A stretch of 64,000 nt of DNA, taken from the NCBI GenBank assembly GCA_964638635.1, contig CAZXAQ010000007.1, positions 1 to 64,000 on the forward strand, given 5' to 3'. The stretch comes from SZUA-430 sp964638635 (GTDB taxonomy: Bacteria; Pseudomonadota; Alphaproteobacteria; Micropepsales; Micropepsaceae). The notes beneath the pieces were generated by a model. It did not search any database and was not told the DNA's origin. It saw nothing but the letters and a program-made list of their open reading frames with translations. Of the stretch, positions 42,345-51,778 are shown in pieces. The number at the start of each line of letters is the position of its first letter. Position 1 is the first letter of the stretch. The position numbers and the translations under genes were made by a program.

Positions 42345-43037
42345 ATGGCGACGTTCAAAGGCCTGCCCAAGGAGTTCTTCACGTTCTTTACGCAGTTGGC
42401 GAAGAACAACGAGCGGCCTTGGTTTGAGGCTAACAAGCAGCGGTACAAGGATGCGGTGATCGCGCCGCTCTGCGATTTCATGGAGGCGATGGCGCCGAGG
42501 GTGGCGAAGATTTCGAAACACATCGTCGTCGACCCGCGGCCGAATGGCGGGTCGATGTTTCGGATTTATCGCGACGTTCGCTTTGCGAAGGACAAGAGTC
42601 CTTACAAGACGCACGCCGGGGTGCATTTCCGGCATGGGTTGGGGAAGGACGCGCATGTGCCGGGGTTCTATATGCACTTCGCACCGGATGAGGTGTTCTT
42701 CGGCGGTGGGATTTGGATGCCGGAGGCGGACGCGCTGAACAAAGTGCGGCGCGCGATCGCGGACGATCCGAAGGCTTGGCGGAAGGTCGTCGAGGACAAG
42801 GCGTTCGCGAAGGCGTTCAAAGAGGTGCGGGGCGAGGCGTTGTCGCGGCCGCCCAAAGGCTTCGATCCCGAACATCCTTACATTGGCGACATCAAGCGCA
42901 AGAGCTTCTTTGCGATGCACGAAAGTTCGGTGAAAGCGGCGCAATCGGCGGGGTTTGTCGACGAGGTCGAAGGGGCATTTCGTGCGGCCAAGCCGTTGAT
43001 GGCGTTCTTATGTAAGGCCCTGGGCGCGCCGTTTTGA
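42345..43037 (+). CDS. DUF2461 (TIGR02453) family protein
   Basis: 230 residues from the ATG at 42345 (GAGGA 6 nt upstream). FFTQLAKNNERPWFEANKQR, FRIYRDVRFAKDKSPYKTHA, GFYMHFAPDEVFFGGGIWMP and LKRKSF-like DIKRKSFFAMH are the conserved DUF2461 segments. The family is widespread, function unknown. The first convincing gene after the rpsI-associated region. Confidence 0.9.
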   Translation: MATFKGLPKEFFTFFTQLAKNNERPWFEANKQRYKDAVIAPLCDFMEAMAPRVAKISKHIVVDPRPNGGSMFRIYRDVRFAKDKSPYKTHAGVHFRHGLGKDAHVPGFYMHFAPDEVFFGGGIWMPEADALNKVRRAIADDPKAWRKVVEDKAFAKAFKEVRGEALSRPPKGFDPEHPYIGDIKRKSFFAMHESSVKAAQSAGFVDEVEGAFRAAKPLMAFLCKALGAPF

Positions 43038-43074
43038 TACGGTCGTGATCCCGTTTGAGTCGGGAGTGTCACCC

Positions 43075-43689
43075 ATGAAGAGCCTTCGATATCTGCTCGT
43101 TGTTGCGCTGGTCTTGGTGTCCGGTGCGTCCTGCGGGACTGCGCCGGGAATGGTGTTGTTTCCGCGGGCCGTTGCCGTGAAGGCGTATATGTTCGAGGGC
43201 GATCTTGGTCGCGGTGTGTTTCAAGACTTCGCCACGCTCGATCCCTCGGCTGTGCCCACGCAAGGCGTTGCGCTTGCGGCCGGACAGACCGAACGCGTGA
43301 AGCGTGCGTTCGCGGCCGCAAGCGGCGAGCAGGGCGCCGCGGCGTGCTTCAATCCGCGGCACGGGTTTGTGTTCTATGACGCCAATGGGCAGGTGGTGGG
43401 AACGCTCGACGTCTGCTTCGAGTGCACGAACACCTCGGTCAATGCGCCGGGATATGAGGCGCGGGTGAAGCCGATTTACGAACGCTTCAGGCAGCCCGAC
43501 AATGGATGGGACGAAAAGCTGCATCGCCAGCAACAGGTGGAGGTCAACCGGTTGCGGGCCGAATATGGAATGCCGCCGGTCGACGCGCCCGTCGATTGGC
43601 GCGGCCTGGAGGCGCTTGTGCGTGAACTCGGCATGCCGCCTCAGCCAACGCCTGCCGATTTCGAGCGCGTCCGTACGATGGCGAACTAG
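43075..43689 (+). CDS. Exported protein (predicted lipoprotein), function unknown
   Basis: 204 residues from the ATG at 43075. An N-terminal signal (LLVVALVLVSGASCG) may be lipidated, although SGASC is not an ideal lipobox. The mature region includes CFNPRHGFVFYDANGQVVGT and LDVCFECTNT, with Cys that could bind metal or form disulfides; a similar pattern (ACFNPRHGVxFYDxxGxVVxxIxICFxC) occurs in uncharacterised exported proteins. It is followed by an esterase gene after 15 bp, so an operon is likely. Confidence 0.7.
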   Translation: MKSLRYLLVVALVLVSGASCGTAPGMVLFPRAVAVKAYMFEGDLGRGVFQDFATLDPSAVPTQGVALAAGQTERVKRAFAAASGEQGAAACFNPRHGFVFYDANGQVVGTLDVCFECTNTSVNAPGYEARVKPIYERFRQPDNGWDEKLHRQQQVEVNRLRAEYGMPPVDAPVDWRGLEALVRELGMPPQPTPADFERVRTMAN

Positions 43690-43704
43690 AAGGAGTGTTT
43701 GTTG

Positions 43705-44616
43705 ATGTGGTCGATCTCGCGCGCGACGCTGGCCTTGCTTGCTGTTTTTGCGGCGGCGGGCGCGCCGTATGCTGCGGAGCGCGAGCGGGCGTTGCCGGTC
43801 GGAGGTGCGGCGCGCAGCTATACGCTGATCGCGCCGGACAAGATCGTCGCGCCGCTGCCGCTTCTCATCGTCTATCACGGCGGCGGGCAGACGGCGGAGC
43901 GGGCGCGGCGCTACACGCGCTTCGACGAGTGGGCGGGCCGCGAGAATTTTGCGGTCGCCTATCCGCAGGGGAAGAACAACCAGTGGAACGACGGGCGCGT
44001 GTCGGACGACATCGCCGATCGGAACGCCGACGATATCGAGTTCACGCGCCAGATCATCGAGCAGCTTGCGGCCGAAGGCGTGGCGGATCGTCGGCGCGTG
44101 TTTCTGACCGGCGCGTCGAACGGCGGCATGATGGCGCTGCGGGCCGCGTGCGAGATGGGTTCGACAATCGCAGGGATCGCGCCGGTGGTTGCAAACCTGC
44201 CGGTCGATTGGGAGTGCCGGGCGCGGGCGATGCCGGCGCTGTTCATTCACGGGACCGACGATGAGTTCATGCCCTTCAACGGCGGGCGGGTCGCGGCGGG
44301 CAAGACGCGGCGCAATCTGGGCGACGTGCGCAGCGTCGACGAGACGATCGACACGTTCAAGCGGTTGAACGGCTGTCAGGGCGTGAAGGAGGTGAAGACA
44401 TTGGATGAGGTAGGCCGCGACAAGACCGCGGCCGTGATCACTGACTACGATTGCGCCGGCGCGCCGCTGCGCCAGATCGAAATTCAAGGCGGCGGGCACA
44501 CCTGGCCGGGTGCCCGCACCAACATCGTCGCGGATTGGCTGCTTGGAAACACGAGCGAAGAGGTGAGCGCTACTGCTGAGATTTGGAACTTCTTCAAGGC
44601 GCTGCCGGGGCGTTAG
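43705..44616 (+). CDS. Exported LpqC / polyhydroxybutyrate depolymerase-like esterase
   Basis: 303 residues from the ATG at 43705 (AAGGAG upstream). Signal peptide (LALLAVFAAAGAPYA-AE). YHGGGQTAERARRYTRFDEWAG, AYPQGKNNQWNDGR and the nucleophile elbow TGASNGGMMALR (Ser ~138) are hallmarks of the LpqC/feruloyl-esterase-like family; FIHGTDDEFMPF and GGGHTWPG supply Asp and His. The substrate could be an ester polymer or a plant phenolic ester. The C terminus meets the convergent Gly-rich gene with overlapping stop codons. Confidence 0.88.
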   Translation: MWSISRATLALLAVFAAAGAPYAAERERALPVGGAARSYTLIAPDKIVAPLPLLIVYHGGGQTAERARRYTRFDEWAGRENFAVAYPQGKNNQWNDGRVSDDIADRNADDIEFTRQIIEQLAAEGVADRRRVFLTGASNGGMMALRAACEMGSTIAGIAPVVANLPVDWECRARAMPALFIHGTDDEFMPFNGGRVAAGKTRRNLGDVRSVDETIDTFKRLNGCQGVKEVKTLDEVGRDKTAAVITDYDCAGAPLRQIEIQGGGHTWPGARTNIVADWLLGNTSEEVSATAEIWNFFKALPGR

Positions 44617-45464
44617 GACGAACCGCAGCCACCGCCGCCGCCGCAACCTCCACCGCCGTCACCGCCGCCGCCTTCACCACCACTGCCTTCGCCGCCGCCC
44701 TCACCACCTTCGCCGCCGTCCGCCTTGCCTTTGCCGCCGGAGGAGCCGTCGCCGACGACGGCAAAGGACGAGGAGCCGCCGTCACTGCCTTTGTCGCGCC
44801 TCCTCTTGTTCGAATGTCTTCCGCCGCCCGCGAAGAGCGCGCCGAACAGCAAGAGCGCTGACGCCGCAATGCCGCCAGCCACAAGGGCTGCCGCGTTACC
44901 GTCGCCGCTTGTGCCGTCGGCGGCCGTCGCGGCGGTTGTTCCCATTGTCGCGAGCGCAGTGCCGGCCCATAGCGCGCTTAGCCTGGGCTTTCGGATGACG
45001 AGGTGCGTTCGCGTGTCGACCCAGCGTTGGTGCGGCGCGCTTGCGAAGCGCATGGCGGCCGGCGGCCAGAATTCGGCCGGGGGCTCGGTGCCGAACTCTT
45101 CGTGGTAGAGCACCAGCGTCTCTGCGTATTGCTTGCGGTACTTTGCGTCTTCGCTACGGCCGCCCTTCGTTGGGCCATGATGCAAGGGCTTGCCGAGTAG
45201 ACCGGCGCACATTGTGTCCCAGTAGGAGCGTGTGAATGTGAGATGCAGATGCCAGACTTGGTCAAGAACGTCCGACGGGGTGACCGGCGTCTCGCTCGTG
45301 GCGGCGAGGTAGACGAATCTCTTGTATTCTTCGACGGCGTCCAGCGCGAACGTCTTCGACCATCCATTTTCATGCGCCAGGCGATCCGTGAAGCGGACGT
45401 GAGCGCGGGGGTCGTCAAGCTGAAAGTCGTTGAGCTTGTTCCAAAGTTCGAGATCGACGGGCAT
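44613..45464 (-). CDS. Glycine-rich-domain (GRDP-like) protein with low-complexity Gly/Cys tail
   Basis: 283 residues from the ATG at 45464 (GGGAGG 6 nt upstream). The N-terminal half follows the glycine-rich-domain-containing family: ALDAVEEYKRFVYLAATSET, DVLDQVWHLHLTFTRSYWDT and LLGKPLHHGPTKGG. A hydrophobic stretch (NAAALVAGGIAASALLLFGALFAGGG) follows, then a tail of Gly, Ser and Asp repeats ending in clustered Cys (GGGGCGGGGGCGSS). One or two membrane helices are possible. Function unknown. Confidence 0.75.
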   Translation of the reverse strand: MPVDLELWNKLNDFQLDDPRAHVRFTDRLAHENGWSKTFALDAVEEYKRFVYLAATSETPVTPSDVLDQVWHLHLTFTRSYWDTMCAGLLGKPLHHGPTKGGRSEDAKYRKQYAETLVLYHEEFGTEPPAEFWPPAAMRFASAPHQRWVDTRTHLVIRKPRLSALWAGTALATMGTTAATAADGTSGDGNAAALVAGGIAASALLLFGALFAGGGRHSNKRRRDKGSDGGSSSFAVVGDGSSGGKGKADGGEGGEGGGEGSGGEGGGGDGGGGCGGGGGCGSS

Positions 45465-45655
45465 ACACAACCTCCCTCTGTTGTTTCGCATGATCATCAG
45501 GTAGGTGGCGGTTACGACAGAAACATGACGTTGTTTCACGGACCTCACGCGGATTTGTCCGCTTATGCTCGCCAGCGGCATAAGGGGCGTCGTGGACCCC
45601 CGCCGGGCTTTGTGCAAAATTGGCCGTGGGGACGTTCTTTCCAGGGGGAATACTT

Positions 45656-47596
45656 ATGCGCCTTGCAGCACTTGCGACCGTTGCCTTGGCGACGGCGGCC
45701 TTGGCGTGGGCGGCCGACGTTCAACGGGTCGAGCGGGGGATGTTGGTCACAGAGAACGTGCCCGAAACGCCCCCCGCGCTCAAAGACATGCTGCTGCAGT
45801 ATCAGAACGTGCGCGGCGCCTCGTTTGCGGATTGGACGCCGGACGGGAAGTCGATCCTAATCGCGACGCGGTTTGCCGACACGGCGCAGCTTCACCGGGT
45901 GGATATGCCGCTCGGGCTGCGCCGGCAGCTGACGTTCTTTCCGGAACCGGTCGGCGGCGGCACGTATCGGCCCGACAACGGTCCGCGCACGATCCTCTAC
46001 GGTAAGGATCGCGGCGGCGACGAAAACTACCAACTCTATTTGATGGACGAGCGCGAAGGCGCCTCCACCATGTTCACCGACGGAAAGAGCCGGAACGGCG
46101 GCGGCACGTTTTCCGACGACGGGTCGCTGATCGCTTGGTCGAGCGTGGCGAAGGACAGTTCGAAGTACAAGATTTTGGTCGCGAGCGGTGGCGCGCCGAA
46201 GGAGCCGCGCGTCGTGCTCGACGAAGAGGGCGCCTGGTTTCCCTCCGCCTTCTCGCCGGACAACACGAAGCTGCTGATCGGCAAGTCGGTATCGGTCAAC
46301 GAGAGCTACCTCTATCTGATCGATCTGAAGACCGGCACGCGGACACAGGTCAATCCCTCAACGAAGCAAATTGCCTACGGCAATGCGGAATTCTCGGCCG
46401 ACGGGCAGTCGCTCTATGTGGTGTCGGACGAAGACAGCGAGTTTGCACGGCTCGTGAAGATCAACCTCAAGGACAATTCCAAGACCACGTTGTCGGGCGG
46501 TATCGATTGGGACGTTGATGGTTTCGACATCACGCGCGACAAGAAGACGATCGCCTATGCGACGAACGAAGCGGGCATCAGCCGTATCACGCTTATCGAC
46601 GCTGCGAGCGGGGCGAAGTTGCCGTCGCCGGAATTGCCGGTGGCCGTCTTCTCGGGCGCCGGATTTTCGCCGGATGGGACGAAGCTCGCGCTTTCGTTGT
46701 CGAATGCGCAGACGTCCGGTGACGTGTGGGTGTGGGATTTGAAGGCGCGCAAGCTCACGCGCTGGACGGAGAGCGAGGTCGGGGGCATCGACCCGTCGAC
46801 CTTCGTGCAGCCGACGCTGATTTCTTGGCCCACGTTCGATCAGGTGGGCGGTAAGGCGCGGACGATCACCGGGTTTCAGTACCTGCCGCCGGGACAGGGG
46901 CCGCATCCGGTGTTCATCAGCATTCACGGCGGGCCGGAGGCGCAGTCGCAGCCGGGGTTCTCGTCGAATACGCAGATGCTGGTGAAGAAGCTCGGCATGG
47001 CGGTGCTCTTGCCGAACGTGCGCGGCTCCACCGGCTACGGCAAGACGTTCGTCAATCTCGATAATGGGCGGCTGCGCGAGGATTCGGTGAAGGACATCGG
47101 CGCGCTCCTCGATTGGATCGCGACGCAACCGAACTTGGACAAGAACCGCGTAATCGTGGCCGGCGGTTCTTACGGCGGCTACATGTCTTATGCGGTGATG
47201 ACGCACTACAGCGACCGGCTTGCGGCCGGGATTTCGGTCGTCGGTATTTCGAATTTTGTGACGTTCTTGAACAACACGAGCGGTTATCGCCGCGATTTGC
47301 GGCGTGTGGAATACGGCGATGAGCGCGACGGCGAGATGGCGAAGTTTTTGCAGTCGATCTCGCCGCTCACGAACGCGCACAAAATCAAGAAGCCGATGTT
47401 CATCGTGCAGGGGCTGAACGATCCGCGCGTGCCGTATACGGAGGCCGAGCAGATGCTGAAGGCAATCCGTGCGAACGGGCAGGAGGTCTGGTTCATGATG
47501 GCGAAGGACGAGGGTCACGGCTTCGGCAAGAAGAGCAACCAAAACGCGCAACAAGAGGCGACGGTGCTGTTCCTGCAGAAGGTGATCGGCAAGTAG
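45656..47596 (+). CDS. S9-family peptidase (prolyl oligopeptidase/dipeptidyl peptidase type), exported
   Basis: 646 residues, signal peptide (LATVALATAALAWA-AD). An N-terminal beta-propeller of WD40/TolB-like repeats (SFADWTPDGKSILIATR; SAFSPDNTKLLIGKS; GAGFSPDGTKLALSLS) precedes the alpha/beta hydrolase domain. Catalytic Ser lies in GGSYGGYMS (~504), Asp in GLNDPRVPY (~588) and His in DEGHGF (~620). AGGGGGA is 6 nt before the ATG. A single gene; it probably degrades peptides in the periplasm. Confidence 0.94.
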   Translation: MRLAALATVALATAALAWAADVQRVERGMLVTENVPETPPALKDMLLQYQNVRGASFADWTPDGKSILIATRFADTAQLHRVDMPLGLRRQLTFFPEPVGGGTYRPDNGPRTILYGKDRGGDENYQLYLMDEREGASTMFTDGKSRNGGGTFSDDGSLIAWSSVAKDSSKYKILVASGGAPKEPRVVLDEEGAWFPSAFSPDNTKLLIGKSVSVNESYLYLIDLKTGTRTQVNPSTKQIAYGNAEFSADGQSLYVVSDEDSEFARLVKINLKDNSKTTLSGGIDWDVDGFDITRDKKTIAYATNEAGISRITLIDAASGAKLPSPELPVAVFSGAGFSPDGTKLALSLSNAQTSGDVWVWDLKARKLTRWTESEVGGIDPSTFVQPTLISWPTFDQVGGKARTITGFQYLPPGQGPHPVFISIHGGPEAQSQPGFSSNTQMLVKKLGMAVLLPNVRGSTGYGKTFVNLDNGRLREDSVKDIGALLDWIATQPNLDKNRVIVAGGSYGGYMSYAVMTHYSDRLAAGISVVGISNFVTFLNNTSGYRRDLRRVEYGDERDGEMAKFLQSISPLTNAHKIKKPMFIVQGLNDPRVPYTEAEQMLKAIRANGQEVWFMMAKDEGHGFGKKSNQNAQQEATVLFLQKVIGK

Positions 47597-47629
47597 CGGC
47601 TACTTGCGGCGCCGCCGCCTTCGGCCGGC

Positions 47630-48487
47630 TTAGGCGTCTTTCGGCGGCGCGATGCCTTCGGCGGTGACCGAGCGCACGACGCGGTCTTCGTCGCTGCGCT
47701 TGCGGCGGACATAGGCGGCGGGTGTCATTCCGGTCAGGGCTTTGAATTCGCGGATGATGTGCGGCTGATCGGCGAACTCCAGCGGGTTCTCGATCAACGT
47801 GTCGGTTTCCCACGGCGCGGGGTGAAGTTGACGCAGCAGGCGGTCGACACGCAGCACGCGCTGATACTGCTTTGGCGCCACGCCATAGTGCTCGCGGAAG
47901 AGGCGGCGGAATTGCCGCTCCGACATTCCGGCGAGAGCTGCTGCTTCGCGAATGGCGCCGGCGCCAGCGGTTGCGAGCGCGTGGAGCGGCGCTTGCCAGT
48001 CGATCGTGTCTTTGGGCGCGTGTGCGAACGCGTTGCGCAGATGGGGCGCCATGCGTTCGATCCAGGCTTCGAAGCTTTCGTCTGGCTGCGCGTCGAATGC
48101 GGCGGTGTCGAGGGCCACCACTTGATCGATCAGATCGGGCATGGGCTTGGCGATCAGCGCCGCTGCGCCGGCCGGCGTCAGACCGACCGCGAAGACTTTG
48201 ATATGTTTCTTGGCATAGCCGTAGGCCCAGTTGTAGCGCGGGCCCCAGAAGGCAGCACGGGGAACTGGCCGCCAGCTGGCATGTTGCTCGCGCAGCCAGT
48301 AGTCGTCGGCGATCATCACTTGGATCGACGTGCGCGTTTCGGGCAGGACGACGACGACCTCGCCGCCGTGCGTGTCGTCGCGATGGACGAAGCCGAAAAC
48401 CCAGGGGGCGAGGTCGCCGGGCGCGGCGCGCCGGCGGAGTTCGCCGGAGATCCGCTCTGTCGTGCCGGTTCGCGGTCGAAGCGTCAT
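47630..48487 (-). CDS. AraC-family transcriptional regulator
   Basis: 285 residues from the ATG at 48487. The N-terminal domain is small and atypical. The C-terminal double helix-turn-helix is clear: AREAAALAGMSERQFRRLFR, EHYGVAPKQYQRVLRVDRLL, and FADQPHIIREFKALTGMTPAAYVRRK. It is divergent from the CPBP protease gene, whose expression it may control. Long overlapping frames on the opposite strand and an N-terminal extension to 48625 are not family-like. Confidence 0.9.
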   Translation of the reverse strand: MTLRPRTGTTERISGELRRRAAPGDLAPWVFGFVHRDDTHGGEVVVVLPETRTSIQVMIADDYWLREQHASWRPVPRAAFWGPRYNWAYGYAKKHIKVFAVGLTPAGAAALIAKPMPDLIDQVVALDTAAFDAQPDESFEAWIERMAPHLRNAFAHAPKDTIDWQAPLHALATAGAGAIREAAALAGMSERQFRRLFREHYGVAPKQYQRVLRVDRLLRQLHPAPWETDTLIENPLEFADQPHIIREFKALTGMTPAAYVRRKRSDEDRVVRSVTAEGIAPPKDA

Positions 48488-48525
48488 GTCCGAAATCTTC
48501 AATCCAGCGGGCCAGGTCGGCGGGT

Positions 48526-49332
48526 ATGATTGCCGGCATGGATAGCAATTCGGCAACGTATTTCGAACAGTTGAGCCCGGTTGCGGGGCGGTCTTTGCTG
48601 CTTGCTGCGGCGGTTTCGCTGGCACTGGCGTTTGTCACGCAAAGCGGGCCGTTGCTGAAGCCCTATTTGGTCTTCGATCCGATCAAGGACATCCCTTACG
48701 CGCGGGCGGCAATCACGACCGCGCTCGATTTTGGCGTCTTCTTGATCTTGCTTCGGCTGGCGGGCCTATCTTTTTCCGCCCAGGCTGACATTTCGGGGGT
48801 GTTCACCTCGATCGCAAGGCCGTCCGCGTTTGCTTTGCTGACGCTTGGCCCGGCCACGGCCGTTTGCGCGGCCTTTGTACCGCTCGCGCTCACGGCGACG
48901 CCGGCGGATGTCGCTTGGAAGATGTTTGTGGGACCGTTCACCGAGGAGGTCGCATTCCGCGGGCTGGCGGTCGGCGTTCTGATGCGTGCGTGCGGGTGGC
49001 CGCTGATCCCGGCCTGCGTATGGCCTGCTGCTTTCTTTGGTATCGCGCACGCTTGGCACGGAAGCGATCTCGCCGAGGTTGCGGGCATCGTCGGTATCAC
49101 GGCCGCGGGCGGGTTGTTGTTCGGGTGGTTGTTTGCGCGCTGGAATTTCAATCTCTGGCCGTCCGTGTTTTTGCACGCCGGCTTGAACGGACTCTGGCTG
49201 CTGTTCGCTCTTGGCGAGAACGCGATCGGCGGCTGGTTTGGCAACGGCGTGCGGTTCGGGACCGTTGCGCTCGCGATCCTGGTCACGCTTTGGCTAAGCG
49301 GCCGGGCGGCCCAGCAACCTGCGAGCGCTTAG
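48526..49332 (+). CDS. CPBP-family intramembrane metalloprotease
   Basis: 268 residues (an ATG at 48538 is an alternative). About eight hydrophobic segments. All three motifs of the CAAX-protease/bacteriocin-processing family are present: EEVAFRG, FFGIAH and FLHAGLN, giving the Glu-Glu-x-x-x-Arg and two His metal ligands. Substrate unknown. The AraC-type regulator is divergent, 38 bp away. The C-terminal end overlaps the convergent hydrolase gene by 4 bp. Confidence 0.9.
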   Translation: MIAGMDSNSATYFEQLSPVAGRSLLLAAAVSLALAFVTQSGPLLKPYLVFDPIKDIPYARAAITTALDFGVFLILLRLAGLSFSAQADISGVFTSIARPSAFALLTLGPATAVCAAFVPLALTATPADVAWKMFVGPFTEEVAFRGLAVGVLMRACGWPLIPACVWPAAFFGIAHAWHGSDLAEVAGIVGITAAGGLLFGWLFARWNFNLWPSVFLHAGLNGLWLLFALGENAIGGWFGNGVRFGTVALAILVTLWLSGRAAQQPASA

Positions 49333-50231
49333 GGCTGGCCCAAGAAAGCCAGCATGGCCGCGTTGAAGGCGTCCGGTTTTTGCATCGGAGCGAAGTGGCT
49401 GACGCCCGGCAGGATGATGAGTTTCGCGCCGGGAATAGCTTTGCCCAGATACTGCGCGTGGCTTAGCTTGATGATCTCTTCCTTCTCGCCGTCGGCGATC
49501 GCGATCTTGGGGCCGCGGATTTTGGCAAGGTCGGATTCCTTATAGTTCGGTTCGGTCAACAGCATGTTGTACATCGCGTCGTAGAGCGCTTTGAAATCGT
49601 GTGGCGGCGGGGACAGGCGCGCGTAGTCCTTCGGCGCTTGCTCCATGAGGTCCATGAAGATCGGGCGTTCGGTGATCCCGGGGATGATGCCCGATTGGTC
49701 CATGTTGGCGCCGAACGCGAACAGGCGGTCGAGGCGCTTCGGTTGCTTCATCGCGATGATGAGGCCCTGGATCGCCCCGTCGCTCCAACCGACGATGGAG
49801 GCCTTCTTGATCTTCAGCGCGTCCATGACCGCGATCGCGTCGGATGCGAAGAGCTCGTATGACAGCGGCCGGTTCGGATCGCGCGTGCTGCGCGCGTGGC
49901 CACGGGTTTCGATCAGGATGACGCGGTAGCCCGCGTTCACGAGCGCCGGGACTTGGAAGCCGAAATTCTCCGCGCTGCCGAACGCGCCGTGCAGCATGAT
50001 CACCGGCGCGCCTTGGCCGACGCTCGCGTACCAGATCTTCGCGCCGGCATGCGCGACGGTGCCTTCGCTGTCGAACTTCGGCAGCGGCGGCGTGGGGAGC
50101 GTGATCTCCCAGATCGGCGGCTTGGACTCGACGGGCGGCGGCGCCGGCGCTTCGGCCTTTTGCTGGGGCGCGGGTTCGCCGCAAGCGCCGAGCAGGCCTA
50201 AACATAGCAACACGACGGCGGCACGCTGCAT
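49329..50231 (-). CDS. Alpha/beta hydrolase lipoprotein
   Basis: 300 residues. Lipobox LLGAC (Cys ~17), then a Pro/Ala-rich linker. The hydrolase domain has the oxyanion HGAFGS, nucleophile elbow GWSDG (Ser ~149; Asp after Ser as in C-C hydrolase- and epoxide-like groups), and the late His in VSHFAP. It stands alone and is predicted to act at the inner face of the outer membrane or in the periplasm. Substrate unknown. Confidence 0.88.
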   Translation of the reverse strand: MQRAAVVLLCLGLLGACGEPAPQQKAEAPAPPPVESKPPIWEITLPTPPLPKFDSEGTVAHAGAKIWYASVGQGAPVIMLHGAFGSAENFGFQVPALVNAGYRVILIETRGHARSTRDPNRPLSYELFASDAIAVMDALKIKKASIVGWSDGAIQGLIIAMKQPKRLDRLFAFGANMDQSGIIPGITERPIFMDLMEQAPKDYARLSPPPHDFKALYDAMYNMLLTEPNYKESDLAKIRGPKIAIADGEKEEIIKLSHAQYLGKAIPGAKLIILPGVSHFAPMQKPDAFNAAMLAFLGQP

Positions 50232-50518
50232 TGGATTGTTCCTGGGTTTCTAGGCCGTGATTATTGGCAGATCGCGCGGATTGGCGGCAAGGCAGGCTTC
50301 GCGCCGTAGATTCCTGTGCACGAAGGCCATTGTGCGGCCTTGACTTGGGGCGCGCGCCCGCGCGACCTCTGTCCGGCCAAAACCGCCTGCAAGCCCTCTT
50401 TGCGTTACTGGCGTCTCGCGTGGGTTCGACCACGGGGAAGCGCGGGGAGCTCAGGTTTTGGAAGTGCCGCGCGCCTGGGCCGTTTCGCTTGCGTGACCCG
50501 CAACCCGAAGGAGGGCCT

Positions 50519-51775
50519 ATGACCGACTATCGCGCCGCACTGAAGGCGACCGATCCCGATATTTACGAAACGCTGATCGGCGAAGAGCGCCGGCAACGCG
50601 AAGGGGTCGAGATGATCCCGTCGGAGAACTACACGTTCCCGGAAGTCTACGCGGCGTTGGGCTCTGCGTTCACGAATAAGTATGCGGAAGGCTATCCGGG
50701 GCGGCGCTATTACGGCGGTACGGAATTCGTCGACGCGATGGAGAATATCGGGCGCGACCGGGCGAAGGCCTTGTTCCGCGCGGAGCATGCGAATTTGCAG
50801 CCGCTGTCCGGCTCGCCGATGAACCAGGCGGTGTATTTGCAGTTCGTGGAGCCGGGGGCGACGATCTTGGCGATGGAACTCAGCCATGGCGGGCACCTGA
50901 CGCACGGTGCGCCGGTCTCGCACATGGGCAAGATTTACCGGTTCGTGCGGTACAAGACCGATCCGTCGAACGGCGCGATCGACTTCGACCATTTGCGCGA
51001 CGTGGCGCGGAAGGAGAAGCCGAAGCTCGTGGTGTGCGGGTATTCGTCTTATCCGCGCGACTATGATTACAAGCTGTTTAAGCAGGTGGCGGACGAAGTC
51101 GGTGCGCTGACGATGGCCGACGTGAGCCATATCGGCGGGCTGATCGCGGGTGGCGTGATGCGCAATCCGATGGACGCGGGTTTCGATTTCATGACGACGA
51201 CGACGCACAAGTCGCTGCGCGGTCCGCGCGGCGGCATGATCTTGTGCAAGGCGGCACATGCGAAAGGCGTCGACCAGTCGGTGTTTCCGGGCCTGCAAGG
51301 CGGGCCGCATATGAACCAAGTGGCGGCGACCGCGGTGACGCTGAAGCTGGCGTCGGAGCCGCCGTTCAAAGTGTACGCGGCGCAGGTGCTCAAGAACGCG
51401 AAGGCGTTGGCGGCGGCGCTCATGGATCAAGGGGTCGAACTCGTTACCGGCGGCACCGACAATCACCTGATGGTCATCGACGTGGTGAAGAGCTTCAACA
51501 TCAACGGCACGGTCGCAGAGAAAGCGCTCGACCATGCCGGCATCACCACGAACAAGCAGGTGATCCCGGACGATCCGAACCCGCCGCTGCGCCCCTCGGG
51601 CGTGCGCTTGGGGACACCGGCGGCCACCACGCGCGGCATGAAAGAGGGCGAGATGAAGCAGATCGCCCGTATCATGATCGAGGCGATGAAGAACCACGGC
51701 GATCCGAAGCGGCTTGAAGGGTTGCGTCAGGAAACGCGCGTGCTCTGTTCGCGCTTCGCGGTTCCGGGGCTTTAG
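50519..51775 (+). CDS. glyA: Serine hydroxymethyltransferase
   Basis: Converts serine and tetrahydrofolate to glycine and methylene-tetrahydrofolate. 418 residues. EMIPSENYTFPEVYAALGSA, YPGRRYYGGTEFVD, LSHGGHLTHG, and the PLP-binding Lys (~230) in TTTTHKSLRGPRGG are conserved. AAGGAGG lies 5 nt before the ATG. The 287 bp upstream contain no other gene and no riboswitch I can identify. A GNAT acetyltransferase gene follows after 3 bp, probably co-transcribed. Compared with canonical E. coli GlyA (YAEGYPGKRYYGG) the motifs match closely. Confidence 0.96.
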   Translation: MTDYRAALKATDPDIYETLIGEERRQREGVEMIPSENYTFPEVYAALGSAFTNKYAEGYPGRRYYGGTEFVDAMENIGRDRAKALFRAEHANLQPLSGSPMNQAVYLQFVEPGATILAMELSHGGHLTHGAPVSHMGKIYRFVRYKTDPSNGAIDFDHLRDVARKEKPKLVVCGYSSYPRDYDYKLFKQVADEVGALTMADVSHIGGLIAGGVMRNPMDAGFDFMTTTTHKSLRGPRGGMILCKAAHAKGVDQSVFPGLQGGPHMNQVAATAVTLKLASEPPFKVYAAQVLKNAKALAAALMDQGVELVTGGTDNHLMVIDVVKSFNINGTVAEKALDHAGITTNKQVIPDDPNPPLRPSGVRLGTPAATTRGMKEGEMKQIARIMIEAMKNHGDPKRLEGLRQETRVLCSRFAVPGL

Positions 51776-51778
51776 AGG

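Noticed and set aside
44613..44830. Simple-sequence repeat or expansion locus
   Set aside because: The repeated GCC/CCG triplets encode the Gly-rich tail of the minus-strand protein; codons vary and the frame is maintained.
50232..50518. Riboswitch upstream of glyA
   Set aside because: The region is long and GC-rich, but I could not recognise conserved SAM, glycine or tetrahydrofolate riboswitch motifs.
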